Shown piece after piece: positions 35,843 through 47,987 of a stretch of 64,000 nucleotides of DNA (the stretch's first letter is position 1; every line of letters begins with the position of its first letter). The notes under the pieces were generated by a model, which was not told where the DNA came from, ran no database searches, and was given only the letters and a program-made list of their open reading frames with translations. Source of the DNA: Lonicera japonica. Taxonomy: Eukaryota > Streptophyta > Magnoliopsida > Dipsacales > Caprifoliaceae. The DNA lies in contig CM038469.1 of assembly GCA_021464415.1 (NCBI GenBank), positions 62,787,650-62,851,649 on the forward strand. The letters run 5' to 3'. A program made the position numbers and the translations under genes.

Positions 35843-37349
35843 GGGTAATTTTGTTTCTATCTGTTACTTCTTGCAGTTAATTCTCATTGTTAAGTTAATA
35901 TGATTGCCTATTAAGTTAATTTGTGAGTTGGGATAGACTTACAAAAAAAAGAAATTATTTAATTTTTAAAAATATTATGTTTCTTAATAATTTAATGTTA
36001 AAATATCAACTAAACTAATGAATATATCCACTTTAATTAACTATTTTTTTATAAGTACGTTAATTGACTAATTACATATAATACATTGATGAAAGTAAAG
36101 GTAAGGGTAAGGTAAAAAAAGGTTAAAAGTAAAAGGAAAAAAAATAAAAAAAAATCATCCTTCATCCTTCAACCTTCATTTTCTAGGTCTCCTTTCTAAA
36201 AGTGAATACCAGCAAATATATTTTATTCTGGTATGACTTTGTCCGGCCAATTTTGGCCAATGGATTTTTTTTTTGGTATCTCATGCTCTATTCTCTTCTC
36301 TTTCATTTCTTTATTTAATAAACCTTAAAACAGATCTAGTACTATGTTTGTTATTGAATCTTGTATATTGAAAATTACAAATCTAGAATTAAGTTTAAAT
36401 GTTGGATTTTATATATTGTAATTAAAAATCAGCAGTTAAACTTTACATTCTGAAACATGAATAAATACATTTACAAATCTAGAATGAAAATTACATAATA
36501 AAAACAATAGTAACAATCAATATCGCACCCATATAAAAGTTAAAATAAAAATAATTAATATAGTATATGGTTAAACTAATATTGTTTGATTCATTCATTA
36601 ACAAAAAATGTTTTATTATTGTATGTCTAAACTAACATAATTATAGGGTTTTTATTTTGATCAATCAAACTATCTGCTAAGAGTATATCCAATGATATAA
36701 TCAAAATAACAATTACAATTAATTTTAACAATGTTAGCCAAAAATACTACCCCAGTGGCATAATCAATTTTTAGCAATCTTTTAACCAATAGCCAAATCT
36801 ACTCCATTTATAATAAAAGTTAACAACCTTCTTAAATAACCAAAATGAGGGACCCACTAATTCTATTAGTTAAAAGAGAAAATTTTAAATTTAGATAATA
36901 TTTTCCTCCTTTTTTTTGCAACAAAATTCAAATTGGTTAATCTGTGGGTTGTGGCCAATCGATTTAATCAACCCTATAAATTTGGTTACTGAGAAACAAT
37001 AGCCATCGCGGAGACCTACATTGTTAATTTTAACAATTTACTAAATAGATAATCAAAAGTCAATTTGATTATTCAATTTTAGTTATTCAACTGGAGATGC
37101 TCTTAGTAAAGTGTTATTAAAAAAAGCTTTTAATAAACCCTTAAAGGAAATAGAAAATAAATTAATATGGAAGTAGATGTTGATCAGGAATCCAAATTAA
37201 AAATCAAATATAAAATTACATATTAATTTTATTTGGTAGATATATACTTCTCAATTTTTAAAAGGGTAATATTGTGAAAATGTGTTAAATTTTTTCATAA
37301 ATTAAAAGTCGATTAACTGCAAAAAATTACAAATAGAAACAAAATCACC
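35843..37349. mobile_element. MULE-like element related to the one at 46364
   Basis: Left end GGGTAATTTTGTTTCTATCT, with TCTTGCAGTTAATTC following, pairs with the right end (TTAACTGCAAAA, then AATAGAAACAAAATCACC). Subterminal sequence matches the element at 46364-50387. Flanks are (AT)n on both sides, so the TSD cannot be read exactly. It contains a nested MITE at 36677-37105. Confidence 0.75.
36677..37105. mobile_element. MITE nested in the MULE-like element
   Basis: Ends CTAAGAGTATATCCAATG and TGGAGATGCTCTTAG are inverted, with TA at each end as a possible TSD. The interior has the words TAATCAATTTTTAGCA and CCAATCGATTTAATCAACC. Confidence 0.65.
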
Positions 37350-37675
37350 ATATATATATTATAACATATGTATATTGTAAATTCAAATTATATCCTACCA
37401 TTTACTAGTTTGCTATTATATTTCTTATGTCTATTGTTTCTTAATTTGGATTTTTTTTTATCTTTATTGGATTCATTAGTAAATACTAAATAGTAAATTT
37501 CTCTACAATTTTTTTTTGAAGTTTAATTACAAAACTTCAATTAAAATTTTAAAATTGAAGTACCAACTTTTAAAATTTTCACAGCAAATTTGAAATAAAA
37601 TTTATAAATTTCATTGTAGATTTGCAAGAATTTTTTAATGTGAAATTTACAAGTTTAATGACAAAAATATGAATT

Positions 37676-37950
37676 GCAGTGGAATTTGTAAGTATAACTG
37701 CAAAAATTACGAGTTTAACTGCAAAAATATGAATATATGAAAATAATTACAATCAATTGTTTCCTAATTTTCATTTGTATTTATTGTTATTGTAAATTTA
37801 CAAATTTTTGCAGTGGAATTTGTAAGTATAATTGCAAAAATATGAATTACAGTGAAATTTACGAGTTTAACTGCAAAAATATGAATATAATAATTACAAT
37901 CAATAGTTTCCTAATTTTCATTTGTATTTATTGTTATTGTAAATTTACTA
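37676..37950 (+). repeat. 134-bp tandem duplication
   Basis: GCAGTGGAATTTGTAAGTAT starts at 37676 and 37810, and both units end with ATTTATTGTTATTGTAAATT. The 73-codon frame across it is repeat-derived. Confidence 0.85.
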
Positions 37951-38329
37951 GTATCTAAAAAAGACTTTTGTGTAGTATTCAAAGTATTTTTGTTTTTTGG
38001 AAAGGTGAATGTTACGTTATAGATTTAAATTTTGAAAACTAAAAAAAATGCCAAGGGGACATTTTTGTTCATAACAAATATGGAATTAACTAGAAATGAG
38101 TTTTAATTGAAAAATACATCATATCCTTTTTTGTCTAAATTCATACATATTCACGATTTATTACCAAATGGCTCCATAAACAATCTTAATAAACAACTAA
38201 TTATACAATAGCCCAGCTAAGTAAACCCAGTTAAATTGTTCAGTCCGTTACATAAAAGCCCAATGCTTTTCTAAATCTATGTAACCTTTTGGCAGTAAAT
38301 ATTTAAGCTACGGTCGGTGGTGACATGAA

Positions 38330-38600
38330 AAATGTTAAAAAATAACATATTTTTGCAAAAAGTTAAAAAATAAGTTGAGAGATATAGTGAGATATTTTTT
38401 TAGTTTTTTAATCAAAAAAATTGTTTGGATGGAAATAAAAGAAAAAGAATTTTTACAAAAAATAATGGAGGATAAAAAATATCTTAAGGGTGAGTATAAG
38501 ATGCAGAACATCTCACCGCATTCCTCAATTATTTTCCAATTTCTACCATAAATTAGTTGTTTTTTCTTGATTATTTTGTATGTTGCTATCAAACGGAGCC
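38330..38600 (-). mobile_element. MITE family 'TCCGTTTGAT', copy 2
   Basis: On the minus strand it begins GGCTCCGTTTGATAGCAAC and continues collinearly with 23130-23402. The far end is degraded. Confidence 0.5.
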
Positions 38601-39461
38601 TTATAGTTGAAAATTTGTTGACCATCATATAAAGAAAGTCATAATAACCCTATTATGTTATTAGTTAATATTGTTATATTATTAAATATTCTTGCCACAA
38701 AAAGTATTTTCCTCTAGCAAGTACTTTTGTAGATTTACTAACCATTTGCATAGCAAGATTATCGTAAATTTTTTTTTTGAGTAAAAGTTAACAAATTTGG
38801 ACTCAAATATTTATACTTACATCATAACCATTTCTTAATTATGAACATGGTCCCCCCCGTCCCCTGACCCCTCTTTGTATATATATGCCTGTGTCATATG
38901 TCAAAGCACGACGAACAAAAATTATAGATTTTATTTTAGCACAAATATCATTTTTACACATGCATTATTTTGCAATGATGGTAATTAAAATAAGAAACTT
39001 TTCGTTGTAGTAGTAACTATTTATCATTCTAAATGTTCGCTGGAACTTAAACCATCATTGCTAATTGAGGGTGTGTTCAAAAAGTTACATGTATTTCATA
39101 GGACTTTTTTGATGAAACAATAATATATATGGCAATGCTGTTTAAAACTGCATATTATGCTAAACCAAGTTTTATCATAAAAAATAACTATATTACAATC
39201 TTTGCAATCAAACGTTACTAACAATGAGAAGAATAATATTGAACAATATCTATTTTTAGGCTCCTTACAATCTCTATTTTATTTATACATCAATTTATAG
39301 ACAAATTGGATCTTGTTTTATATATAGATCTCAATGAGAATGTTTCAGACGTAGAATTTCTATTACACTTTGAAATTTTGGTTAAAAGTTATTATATTTA
39401 GAGTTTTATAATAGTGACGGGTGAGAGAAAATTGTTATAGTCGAGTCTATTTGAACTAAAT
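38601..39461. other. AT-rich intergenic DNA, no gene seen
   Basis: No recognisable feature. Confidence 0.5.
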
Positions 39462-39605
39462 CTCTTGACCCGGTGGTATAAGACTACCACTGAGACAACT
39501 TTGGGGTTGACTTGATATTTTCAAGGTTGATTCTCGACGTTGTCAAAAAATAATGCTTGGCCAGCGACAGCCACGCATTACTAGTTGAAATTAGTCGAGG
39601 CGTCT
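39462..39605 (+). mobile_element. tRNA-derived SINE
   Basis: Starts near CTCTTGACCCGGTGGTATAA (box A-like) with a box B-like AGGTTGATTCTCG downstream. The 3' part, ATGCTTGGCCAGCG, then ATTAGTCGAGG, is shared with 8648-8740. The 3' end and TSD are unclear. Confidence 0.6.
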
Positions 39606-40232
39606 ATTTGATTGTGTAATAACACGTGTCATTGTATGTATTGCTTTTTCATAGAAGTTATTCTAAGGGGGTAGCTTGGGTAGAAATAAAATAATTTACG
39701 GTTCATATTGATTGTTGAAAAACTCATTAAGAGATGTATAAATCTATCCCTTTAATTGTAACAACAAAAATCTTTTCAAATTTTTTCAGTGTGACTCGAA
39801 CTTAAACAACTTTTTGAGAATTGATTGACTTGATTTGTTGAGATACTTTAGTTAAAATAAATAAAAAAACGCTTATATATATAATGGTTTATTCAATACC
39901 GATTTTTACTTTTGTTTTTTCAATTTTAATTTCTAATATTTATATATATAATAAAGAGTCATAAATTTTTAAATCTTGAAAATGTATAAGAAGATAAAGA
40001 ATTGTGTAATTAAAATTAATGATATTTTTTGAATAATTGGTAATACCTTTAGCAAGGATTACGACCCAGTATATATATATATTATGGTTTATTCAATACC
40101 CATTTTCTGTTTTGTTTTATTAATTGCAATTTTATTTCCATCAATTACAGTATAGATACCAACAATATTGTAATTACGTATATGTCATTTTTAAAACATG
40201 TTCAGTAAATTCAAGTAATAATGCATATAAAA

Positions 40233-40267
<35 letters not shown>

Positions 40268-40394
40268 CAGGTGGTGTAATAAAACGAGGAATGAATTTGT
40301 AAAAGACAAAAAAAAAAAAAAAAAGAGGAGGAGAAAAAGAGCAAAAGACAAAGAAAATCAAGACCACGTTCACACAACACCAAATATAAGGTGA
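39606..40394. other. AT-rich DNA with two similar 50-bp segments and (AT)n
   Basis: ATGGTTTATTCAATACC recurs near 39884 and 40083. (AT)n occupies 40226-40265, followed by an A-run. No gene. Confidence 0.55.
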
Positions 40395-40402
40395 TTGAAC
40401 AA

Positions 40403-40698
40403 GGGTGATGTTATAAGCACCCCTATAAAAACACCACATAATTAGGTGTTGAAGGTTTGTGGCTAAATAATTAGAGGATATTTGATTCGGTGGCAATGCC
40501 GACTTTAAGGTTCATATTCGTGACAGTTTACCGAATCAAATTTCAATTTCGGTGGCACGTTGCCGTTTAGGTCAAGTCGGTGAAACGTTACCGAATCAAA
40601 TGTTCAATTTCGGTGGTGTGCCACCGACTGAACGTGTAAATTTTGAATGTTATTTGTGGTGTCTTGGCTACAAAAGAGGGGTGTATATAACATCACCC
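40403..40698. mobile_element. MULE-like MITE, 296 bp, perfect 8-bp TSD
   Basis: Ends GGGTGATGTTATAAGCACCC and the complementary GGGTGTATATAACATCACCC. TTGAACAA is duplicated at 40395-40402 and 40699-40706. Inside, GAATCAAAT and TCGGTGGCA-type words recur. The 61-codon frame 40552-40737 crosses its end and is not a gene. Confidence 0.88.
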
Positions 40699-40706
40699 TT
40701 GAACAA

Positions 40707-41325
40707 TGTGCATGTGTTCACTTTTTGTATTTCTTGATAAAGAATTTGTTTCCTTTGCAATTGAGCCTCACAAGGACGAAATTAGGAATAAATCTGGGAG
40801 GCGACAAGAATTAACTCCTTTTGGTCTCTGTTGTCAAAATTAAACTATGACAAAAGTAAACTATTTAGATTTTATTTGGTTGTATTTTAATTTATGAATT
40901 AAAAAATTTAAAATTATTTAATTTAAATATTTAGTTGTAAAAATAAATTAATATATAAAATTATAAATTTAAGTTAATACTTAAAATATTAAATAAAAAA
41001 ACGTAGAAATATAATTAAAATTATATAATTTATAATTATTATATAAGTTTATGCAGAACATATTACATTATAATTTTTTTTTGTTAAAATAAAATTTATT
41101 AATTTAAAAAATAATAATTTACGCAACCAATAAAGTCCCAAATGTTTTTCATAACCTCCAACGGATTAAAAAATAGATCGACTTGGATATTTTGTTTGTC
41201 AATGCTACATTAAGTACGAAACTTGACGCCATCCAATAACAAAATGTATCAAAGTCTTTAAATATAAAATACTGCACAAGTCAACGTAATTAACCTTTGA
41301 AATCACACAATAATAATGAATTGTA
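40707..41325. other. AT-rich intergenic DNA, no gene seen
   Basis: No feature recognised. Confidence 0.5.
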
Positions 41326-41333
41326 TTTTCAAC

Positions 41334-41995
41334 CACGGATGTACCCACCTTATCTCGAGGGGGTACGTACTCCCCCAACTTTTGAAAAAATAAATAAATC
41401 ACACACACATATTTATATATATATTATTAAAAAATAGAGCATAAGTATTAGTGCTCCACATAAATAATTTAGTACTTTAAAAAATATTTTCAATTTCATA
41501 AAAGATATTTAAAAGATACATATAATATATCATTAAATATTATTTTAAAGTGTTAGAATATTAATGTATAGCGCTAATATTAATATCCTAAAAATATTAT
41601 ATAGTTGATAGTTATAATAAATAGTAGGATTAGAGTAATAATTTTAGTTTAAGTGAATTTTTCTGCTTATATGTGTTTTATTTTTTCCTCTTGTTATTAA
41701 TACTAATTTATTATATATATATATATATATAATATTAATACCGTGTATGTATCTTATATTTTTAAAATTTTTTGTGTCATGTGACATGTTGTACTTGTAT
41801 TAGCATCCATGCTTCATAGAGTTTAACATTAAGTTAAATATTATTATTCCTTCTTTCTCAAACTAATCAGCACATTTAACTTTTATGCTTCTAACATAAA
41901 TATTAATTTCAACTTAATTTATACTCAAGATTATAATTTATTTTAAGATCTTATATTTTCGTACCCTTTCAACCAAATTCCTGCGAACATCCTTG
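41334..41995. mobile_element. Possible hAT-type element
   Basis: Ends CACGGATGTACCC and GCGAACATCCTTG are imperfect inverted repeats. Flanks TTTTCAAC and TTTTTGAC match in 6 of 8 positions. Degraded and without coding sequence. Confidence 0.5.
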
Positions 41996-42003
41996 TTTTT
42001 GAC

Positions 42004-43106
42004 CCTTACTTATATTAAAATTAGTGTTTTCTTAAAATGAATAAAAATTATAGTAAAATTCTATATTTGCGACGGAGGAAAAGATATACTTTCGTCATTT
42101 ACCTTGAATTGGCTTACGTTTTAAATCCTTAAAAGACAACTTAACGTAAAATATCAAAATCGGAGGGGGGTCGTTATGTTTAATTAAATTAACAATTAAG
42201 TAAAATACCATGCATATACAAGAGGCCTCAAAGTTTTGAAGAGGCTAATTTTTTTGTTGTAATTAATATTAATACGGCGTAAAGTGATTCTTATATTTAT
42301 ATTTTTTCTTGAGAGAAAAGGAGGGAGGGGGCTTATTTTTTTTTAATAAATTTAAGGAAAGTGAGTCTCTAATACTTTAAAATATTTATAACTAAATAAT
42401 AATATATATCATTATCAAATTTTTGAAAAACGATAGATCCATTCTTGATGAGTCCCTCTCCACGTATATATATATTGAAAAGGATATCATAGTTTATGTA
42501 CAAACCATAAATGCACAACCTGTTTGGATGGGATGGGATGGGGTCGTGGTTATTCTAAAATTAGTCACTTTCTAGAAGATGCATCATGGGGCAACGGTCA
42601 CCTTAATTTGTTTTTGGAATGATTTTTTTGACTTTGCCTTCTATTTTTCTAATTGTTGAATAAAACCTCTAAACTCTTATCTGAATGAATATTCTATCCA
42701 AAGTTTTTACAATTCGATATATTAAAGTGTCCCCAATGTTCAAATCTTGCAACCAAGCATGTGTGTGGCTATTAGCTAACTTGAGTTAAAAGTTTATTAA
42801 AATAAAATAAAATAAAATAGAAAACTTGTTTGGGTATTAGCTTTTAAATCAAAAGGGTTAAAATAGTCAATGTAAATTAAAATTATCTTCATGTGCAAGT
42901 CACTTGCAGATTTCTGTTACGTTTCAGATAGAAATCCAACGCAATGGTGTTAAGGGCTAACACCTTATTGTTTAGTAGCGTTCATTGTTAGCTTTTAAAG
43001 ATTTGGGAGAGTTTTAATATAATTTAATCATATATATAATAGGAAATTACTGACATTCCTCTAAAAAAAAATGTCACAGTGAACATTAAATTTAATTGGT
43101 ATGTAA
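42004..43106. other. AT-rich intergenic DNA, no gene seen
   Basis: No coding or clear repeat structure; a GGGAT-rich patch lies near 42525. Confidence 0.5.
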
Positions 43107-43114
43107 TAAAATAA

Positions 43115-43765
43115 GGGTGATTTTAAATGCACCCACAAAGTTATTCTTTTCACCCTAATTTGAGAGAACTTGTTTCTCACCCCACTAGTTTTGATAAAAA
43201 ACATTCAACTCACCCCTCAAGTGGGGTGAGTTTATTAAAACCTATATCTATAGATGAGGAACATTTGGTGACGAATAATTTCATCACCCTCAAGTGGGGT
43301 GAGTTTAATTGATTCTCGATTTCTCTCCAATATTCCTACACAAACTAGCAATATAATTAATGTTTCAATTCAATGGAAAAAAATGAAGTTTGATATCGAT
43401 TTTAGTGTCCCATTAATTCCCGGATTTGTTTCATTTTTTTGGGGGAATATTTTTTTTAGCCTCATTGGATCCAATTTAAAATGAGCTTTTCTTGTTAAAA
43501 AAAGAACCATGATCTACTCAATTGACCGACCACTGAGATTTAGTAAGTAATCGAGAAGGGAAAGATGAGAAAATTAAAAGAAAGAAAGACGGAACAATCT
43601 CTTGAAGGAATGTTGAAAGAAAGAGAATGAAAGAAAAATAAAAGAATGAAACTAGTGGGATGAGTTTACAAATTGCAAATATGGCATTTTAAGTTAACAT
43701 AATTAAATTTAAAATTTAGAAGTGGGGTAAAGAGATTAATTAAGTGGGTGCATTTAAAATCACCC
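43115..43765. mobile_element. MULE-like MITE, 651 bp, perfect 8-bp TSD
   Basis: Ends GGGTGATTTTAAATGCACCC and GGGTGCATTTAAAATCACCC are exact inverted repeats. TAAAATAA is duplicated at 43107-43114 and 43766-43773. Internal CTCAAGTGGGGTGAGTTT repeats occur near 43216 and 43288. Open frames inside are not genes. Confidence 0.9.
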
Positions 43766-43831
43766 TAAAATAATATAGTGAACCCTCACTTTTTATTCTA
43801 TCCACTAATTAAATGGAAGGGTCATAATGAT

Positions 43832-44714
43832 TGTTGGTGCGAAAAATTGAATAAGATTAATTTAAATCAAACAGTCAAATGATTGGTTCAAATCAATGAT
43901 TAGAACAATAATTGGAAATGAGCTGGAGATTTTTATACAGAGGAGGTTCGCCTCATATGAAAATATGGGTTAGTCTTCTTCTGTGGAATAGAGTTAGGAG
44001 CTCGTGTTGCTTTATATTATAATGAATAAATTGGTATTACAAGCTCGCAAGTTCTCTCTAACTATTCTATTTTCATCAAGTTACAACAAGAGTATTTTTA
44101 AGCCATGCGAGTTCTAGGTTTCTTGTCCCAGGAGCTCTACTGTGTGCTTTGTAGGTCTCTTGTGTGCTTTGTAGCTCTCTTCTTCTCTGGGTTGCTCATT
44201 ATTTGTTACTTGAATGCTGGATTACTTGATTGTTGTTAGGTTGTTATATGTTGTTAAGAAAAGTAAATGCTTCTTCTATACATATGAGACATAGGAGACG
44301 TGTAGAGGGAGTTATGTGGAGTAGGTCCAGAGCCTTCCATTATCACCACTAACTCTGATGTTACTTCTCCATCGATTGTGGTGCATTAAATGCAATTGTT
44401 ATGCATTTAATGAATGTGAGGGACGTTGTGTGTCTGTTGTAGGGGAGGTGGCAGTCTCCCATGCCTCCATCAACCACTTTGGCAGAATGGTTAGGCCCTA
44501 GTAACCTCAATTCAACAAGGGACCTCAGGAGGTCGGGGCCCTACAGATTTAGGACCTCCATGATATAAAAGATTTATTTAGGATGTTCTCATGAGTTCTT
44601 CTTGAATGTCGACCTGGAGGTAGACCTCCCAGGTCCTCCTCTTCACCTCAGCTATAATATCCACATGTTTGCTATTAATTGGTCCACGGTGTAGAACACT
44701 ATTTTACATCATCA
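43832..44714 (+). mobile_element. Solo LTR family L, copy 1 (883 bp)
   Basis: Begins TGTTGGTGCGAAAAATTG and ends ACATCATCA. Flanks ATGAT and ATGAC form a 4-of-5 TSD. It is collinear with 61867-62764 over its whole length (for example GTGGAATAGAGTTAGGAGCTC). No internal retrotransposon domain was found, so it is read as a solo LTR. Confidence 0.75.
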
Positions 44715-44719
44715 ATGAC

Positions 44720-45875
44720 CATTGTTATAATAGGGCCAACAAATTTCTACTCATATATATATATATATATATCCATTTTAATAACATGGGCAACGCTAAT
44801 TACACCCGTCAAAACACTTTATAATACCCCATTTCACTTAATGGGTTTTCTTTTTATTTACACACCACTCTTTTTTTTATATAATTATTTTAATGCTTAA
44901 GAATTAACCAAATTAAGAATTCCTATAATTTATATTAATAACTTAAATTAATACACCCAATCATTATTACTCTACCCACAAACCTACACTACCATTTCCA
45001 AGCCCACTCTTCCATCTAAGCACAACTATTGACCAAACACACATGCCCTTTATTTCCTTCTTCACTTATCATCATATATGTCTTCTTCTTCCTTCTCTTA
45101 CAAACAATGCTCCATTAATGTATCTCAAAGAAAAAAACTTGCATATGATGGTTTACTTGGTGGAAAAGAACCGAATGGAAGATAAGAAAAAAATTGCACA
45201 TGCTTAGTGGAACAAAACTGAGTATGTGCAACCTTACTATGTGTGAATTAAACAACCGAATGAAGGGAATTGTGGCAAATTACAAGAACTTTGTGCTTTA
45301 CTTGGTTACATTAAATCGAGTCTAAGTCATTTATGGCAGCTTTCGATCTAAAGGTTTTAAACGTGTTTCAAGTGAGTTTTAAAGCAATCTAGTGAAAAAA
45401 ATATGATATATATCTAAATCTATGTATCGTACATGAACTTGCATGATGGTTTTAAGTTATGTAATTTCAATTATATCTTTACGTTTTCTTATTTAATATC
45501 TTAGGTATTAACTTAAGTTTTTATGACTTTATATACTAGTTCATTTTTACAACAAAACGCTCAAATTAGATAATTCACGAATTAAATAATTATAAATAGT
45601 CTAATTCGTAAATCAAAAGACAACCAAATGGGCAATTCATGAAAGATAATAGAGGGAGCAAAGCTTGTAATAATAAATTAGTAACTAATGTTCCTCAATT
45701 CCTGACAAACATTTTTTAAGTTATCTTTCTGACAATGTTTTATCATATCAATACTCAAATGTATGGCAAAATTGGGTTGGTTTTGATGGTGTGTAGATTG
45801 AGTAATTACACGTGGTTCTTGGTATAATAAAAACTTTTATTACTTATTTAAGCACCCAAATAATGTGAACATTGT
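44720..45875. other. AT-rich intergenic DNA, no gene seen
   Basis: Contains (AT)n near 44755 and a partial MITE-like word (ACAACCAAATGGGCAATTC near 45621) resembling the element at 56597. No gene. Confidence 0.5.
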
Positions 45876-46069
45876 ATTAGCATCAAAGCTGGACCTGGAG
45901 CAGGGCAGGCAGGCAACCGCCTAGGGCCCAAAAGTGAAGAAGGGCACCAATTTTTTTTATATGTGTAGATATATGCCAAAAAGATTTAATTAATAAGGTA
46001 TCTTTCCAAAAAAATAATTGCAATGTTTCAATATATGTTTGGATTATATTTTGATGCATAAAAGCTTGT

Positions 46070-46363
46070 TTTATTGAATGATGATGAATTAAGAAGATCT
46101 TGCATAAATCTTGAAAATGCTTTAAAAGTTGGTATTTCTGATGTTAATGGAAAATGCTTATATAATTACATGTATTGCAATTAATGTTACCAAGTGAATC
46201 ATATGAAATAAATGAACCATGGATATCTACTAAAATTATGGAGTTTGCAAAATATATGGATATGTTTCCTCATGTGATGCTTACTTATAAACTAATATTG
46301 ACTTTACCTATGACTTGGCATTTGTAGAAATGAGTTTTTTTAAAATAAAACTATTAAAATCTT
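46070..46363 (+). pseudogene. hAT transposase C-terminal fragment, 5' part
   Basis: Translation gives DDELRRSCINLENALK and, after a frameshift, LPSESYEINEPW and DMFPHVMLTYKLILTLPMT. This is the zinc-finger-MYM/hAT transposase region leading into the dimerisation domain. The reading is cut at the MULE insertion and continues at 50388. Confidence 0.7.
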
Positions 46364-46689
46364 GAGTGATTTTATTTCTATCCACAAAATCTTGCAGTTA
46401 ATCCACATGGTTAAATTAATCCGCGTTACTTATTAAATTAATCCGCGAGCGTGGATAGATTGACAAAAAAATATTATTAATTTAATTTTTATAAATATTA
46501 TTTTATTAATAATTTAATACTAAAATATCTACTAAATTAATAACTACATCCATTTTAATTAATTAAATAAAATTATTACATCGTAAAAAGTCATTAAAGG
46601 TTATGATGAAAAGTTAAAAAAAGAAAAAAAAAAGAAAAGGTAAACAACAAAGATGAAAAGTAAAAAAATCAAGGAAAGAAAATAATCAT

Positions 46690-47283
46690 CTTTCTACTCC
46701 GTTATGCTCTGTCTCTCTGTCTTTGGGCTCGATCTCCATTTTCGACATGAAGCTTTTGTTTCCAATAGGACTTCGTCTCCCCGGAAAGTGATTCACATTT
46801 GGGTAAACTCATACCAACCTTTCTATCCAGATACTCCACATCTTCATCGTCTCCATAAATGCCTGTACGTGAATGCAAAATCCAAAGCTGTGATGGGTTT
46901 TTGGAGCAGGAATCTTCTAAATCCTATTTCCAATTTTGAAGAATTTCTAAGTTTTAACGAGAAAACACTTCATCTTTTGCCAATTGAGGTACCTGCTGGT
47001 ATGAAACCATTGAGAGTACCCTTGGCCTTAAGCTTTGCTTCAAAATAATTCTTCATATTTAGCGTATCTTGGTGAATCTCAAGTAATCCCCCATAATAAT
47101 CTGTTATTTTCTCAAAATTCTTTCTATTCCATATACTAACTAGCAAACTTGCAACTGAGATCTTCTAGGAAAGAAAATTTTCTATTTTTAAATATGCTTA
47201 CCTCCTTATCACTCTCACATATAAAGAATGCCCTTAGTCGAATTCTACAATTGAAAGAATTATTAATTGCTATCTCAATGCTT
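46690..47283. other. GC-richer inner part of the MULE, possible captured gene piece
   Basis: A 114-codon + strand frame (46704-47048) and a minus-strand frame with DDEDVEYLDRKVG overlap here. Minus-strand TACAG just before GCATTTATGG could be a splice acceptor. No family is recognised on either strand. The related element at 35843 does not share this block. Confidence 0.35.
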
Positions 47284-47288
47284 TTCCA

Positions 47289-47946
47289 TGTTGTGTTTTT
47301 TGCTCGGTTCCAAACCCAAGAAAAATATGAGTTTTATTGGGAAATCAGATTGTTCGCTTGAATGGTGTAAAAGAGGATTTGTGATTCTGGTAAGGTGCAA
47401 AAGCACTTTTGTACCCAGAAAATTGCATTCTGGAAAGGTGCAAAAGCATTTTTGCAGTTACGCGGGAAAAGTACAAAAGTCGTTTTGCAGCTGGGCGAGA
47501 AATTTGTTTCCTTATCAAACTTGGTTTCCTTGTTTATTTTGGTCTCTATTACCTTGTTAATAGTTTGCTTATTTACGTAGGATTTTTGTTACCTTATTCT
47601 AGATTTGATGGACTCTATTATATTGTTATATATAGATAGAATCATTCAATAGATTAGGCATGAGAGATATTCTTTTTTTATGGGATTTGTGGGAGAGTTC
47701 ATCTTGTTGTGAGAGAGAGGTTAAAGGGCTGTTGATTTTCTTCTTCTGTGAAAGCTTTGAGTGCAATAATTCTTGTGATAGATTTTGTAATCGTTTTCAA
47801 AGAATTAGTGAAATCTTCGTTTGTCGAATATTGTGTGTTCCATTATCTATCTTTTTGCTTGTTTCTCATCCTTATTATCTCTAGTTATTAATATCCACTG
47901 TTTGAATTACAATTCGTGGCGTGATTTATTGTTAATAATCACAACA
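47289..47946 (+). repeat. 5' LTR of the Copia element
   Basis: Direct repeat of 49239-49884 with scattered substitutions and indels. It includes GTGCAAAAGCA-type short repeats and a TATATATAGATAGA stretch that may be its TATA region. Confidence 0.92.
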
Positions 47947-47987
47947 AGTGGTATCAGAGGGTGGTATTCAAGGAGGAGTGTGTTATA

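Noticed and set aside
47660..47884. Open frames inside the LTRs (also 47395-47639, 49085-49571 and 49645-49980)
   Set aside because: They lie in or across LTRs and recur in both; no coding role expected.
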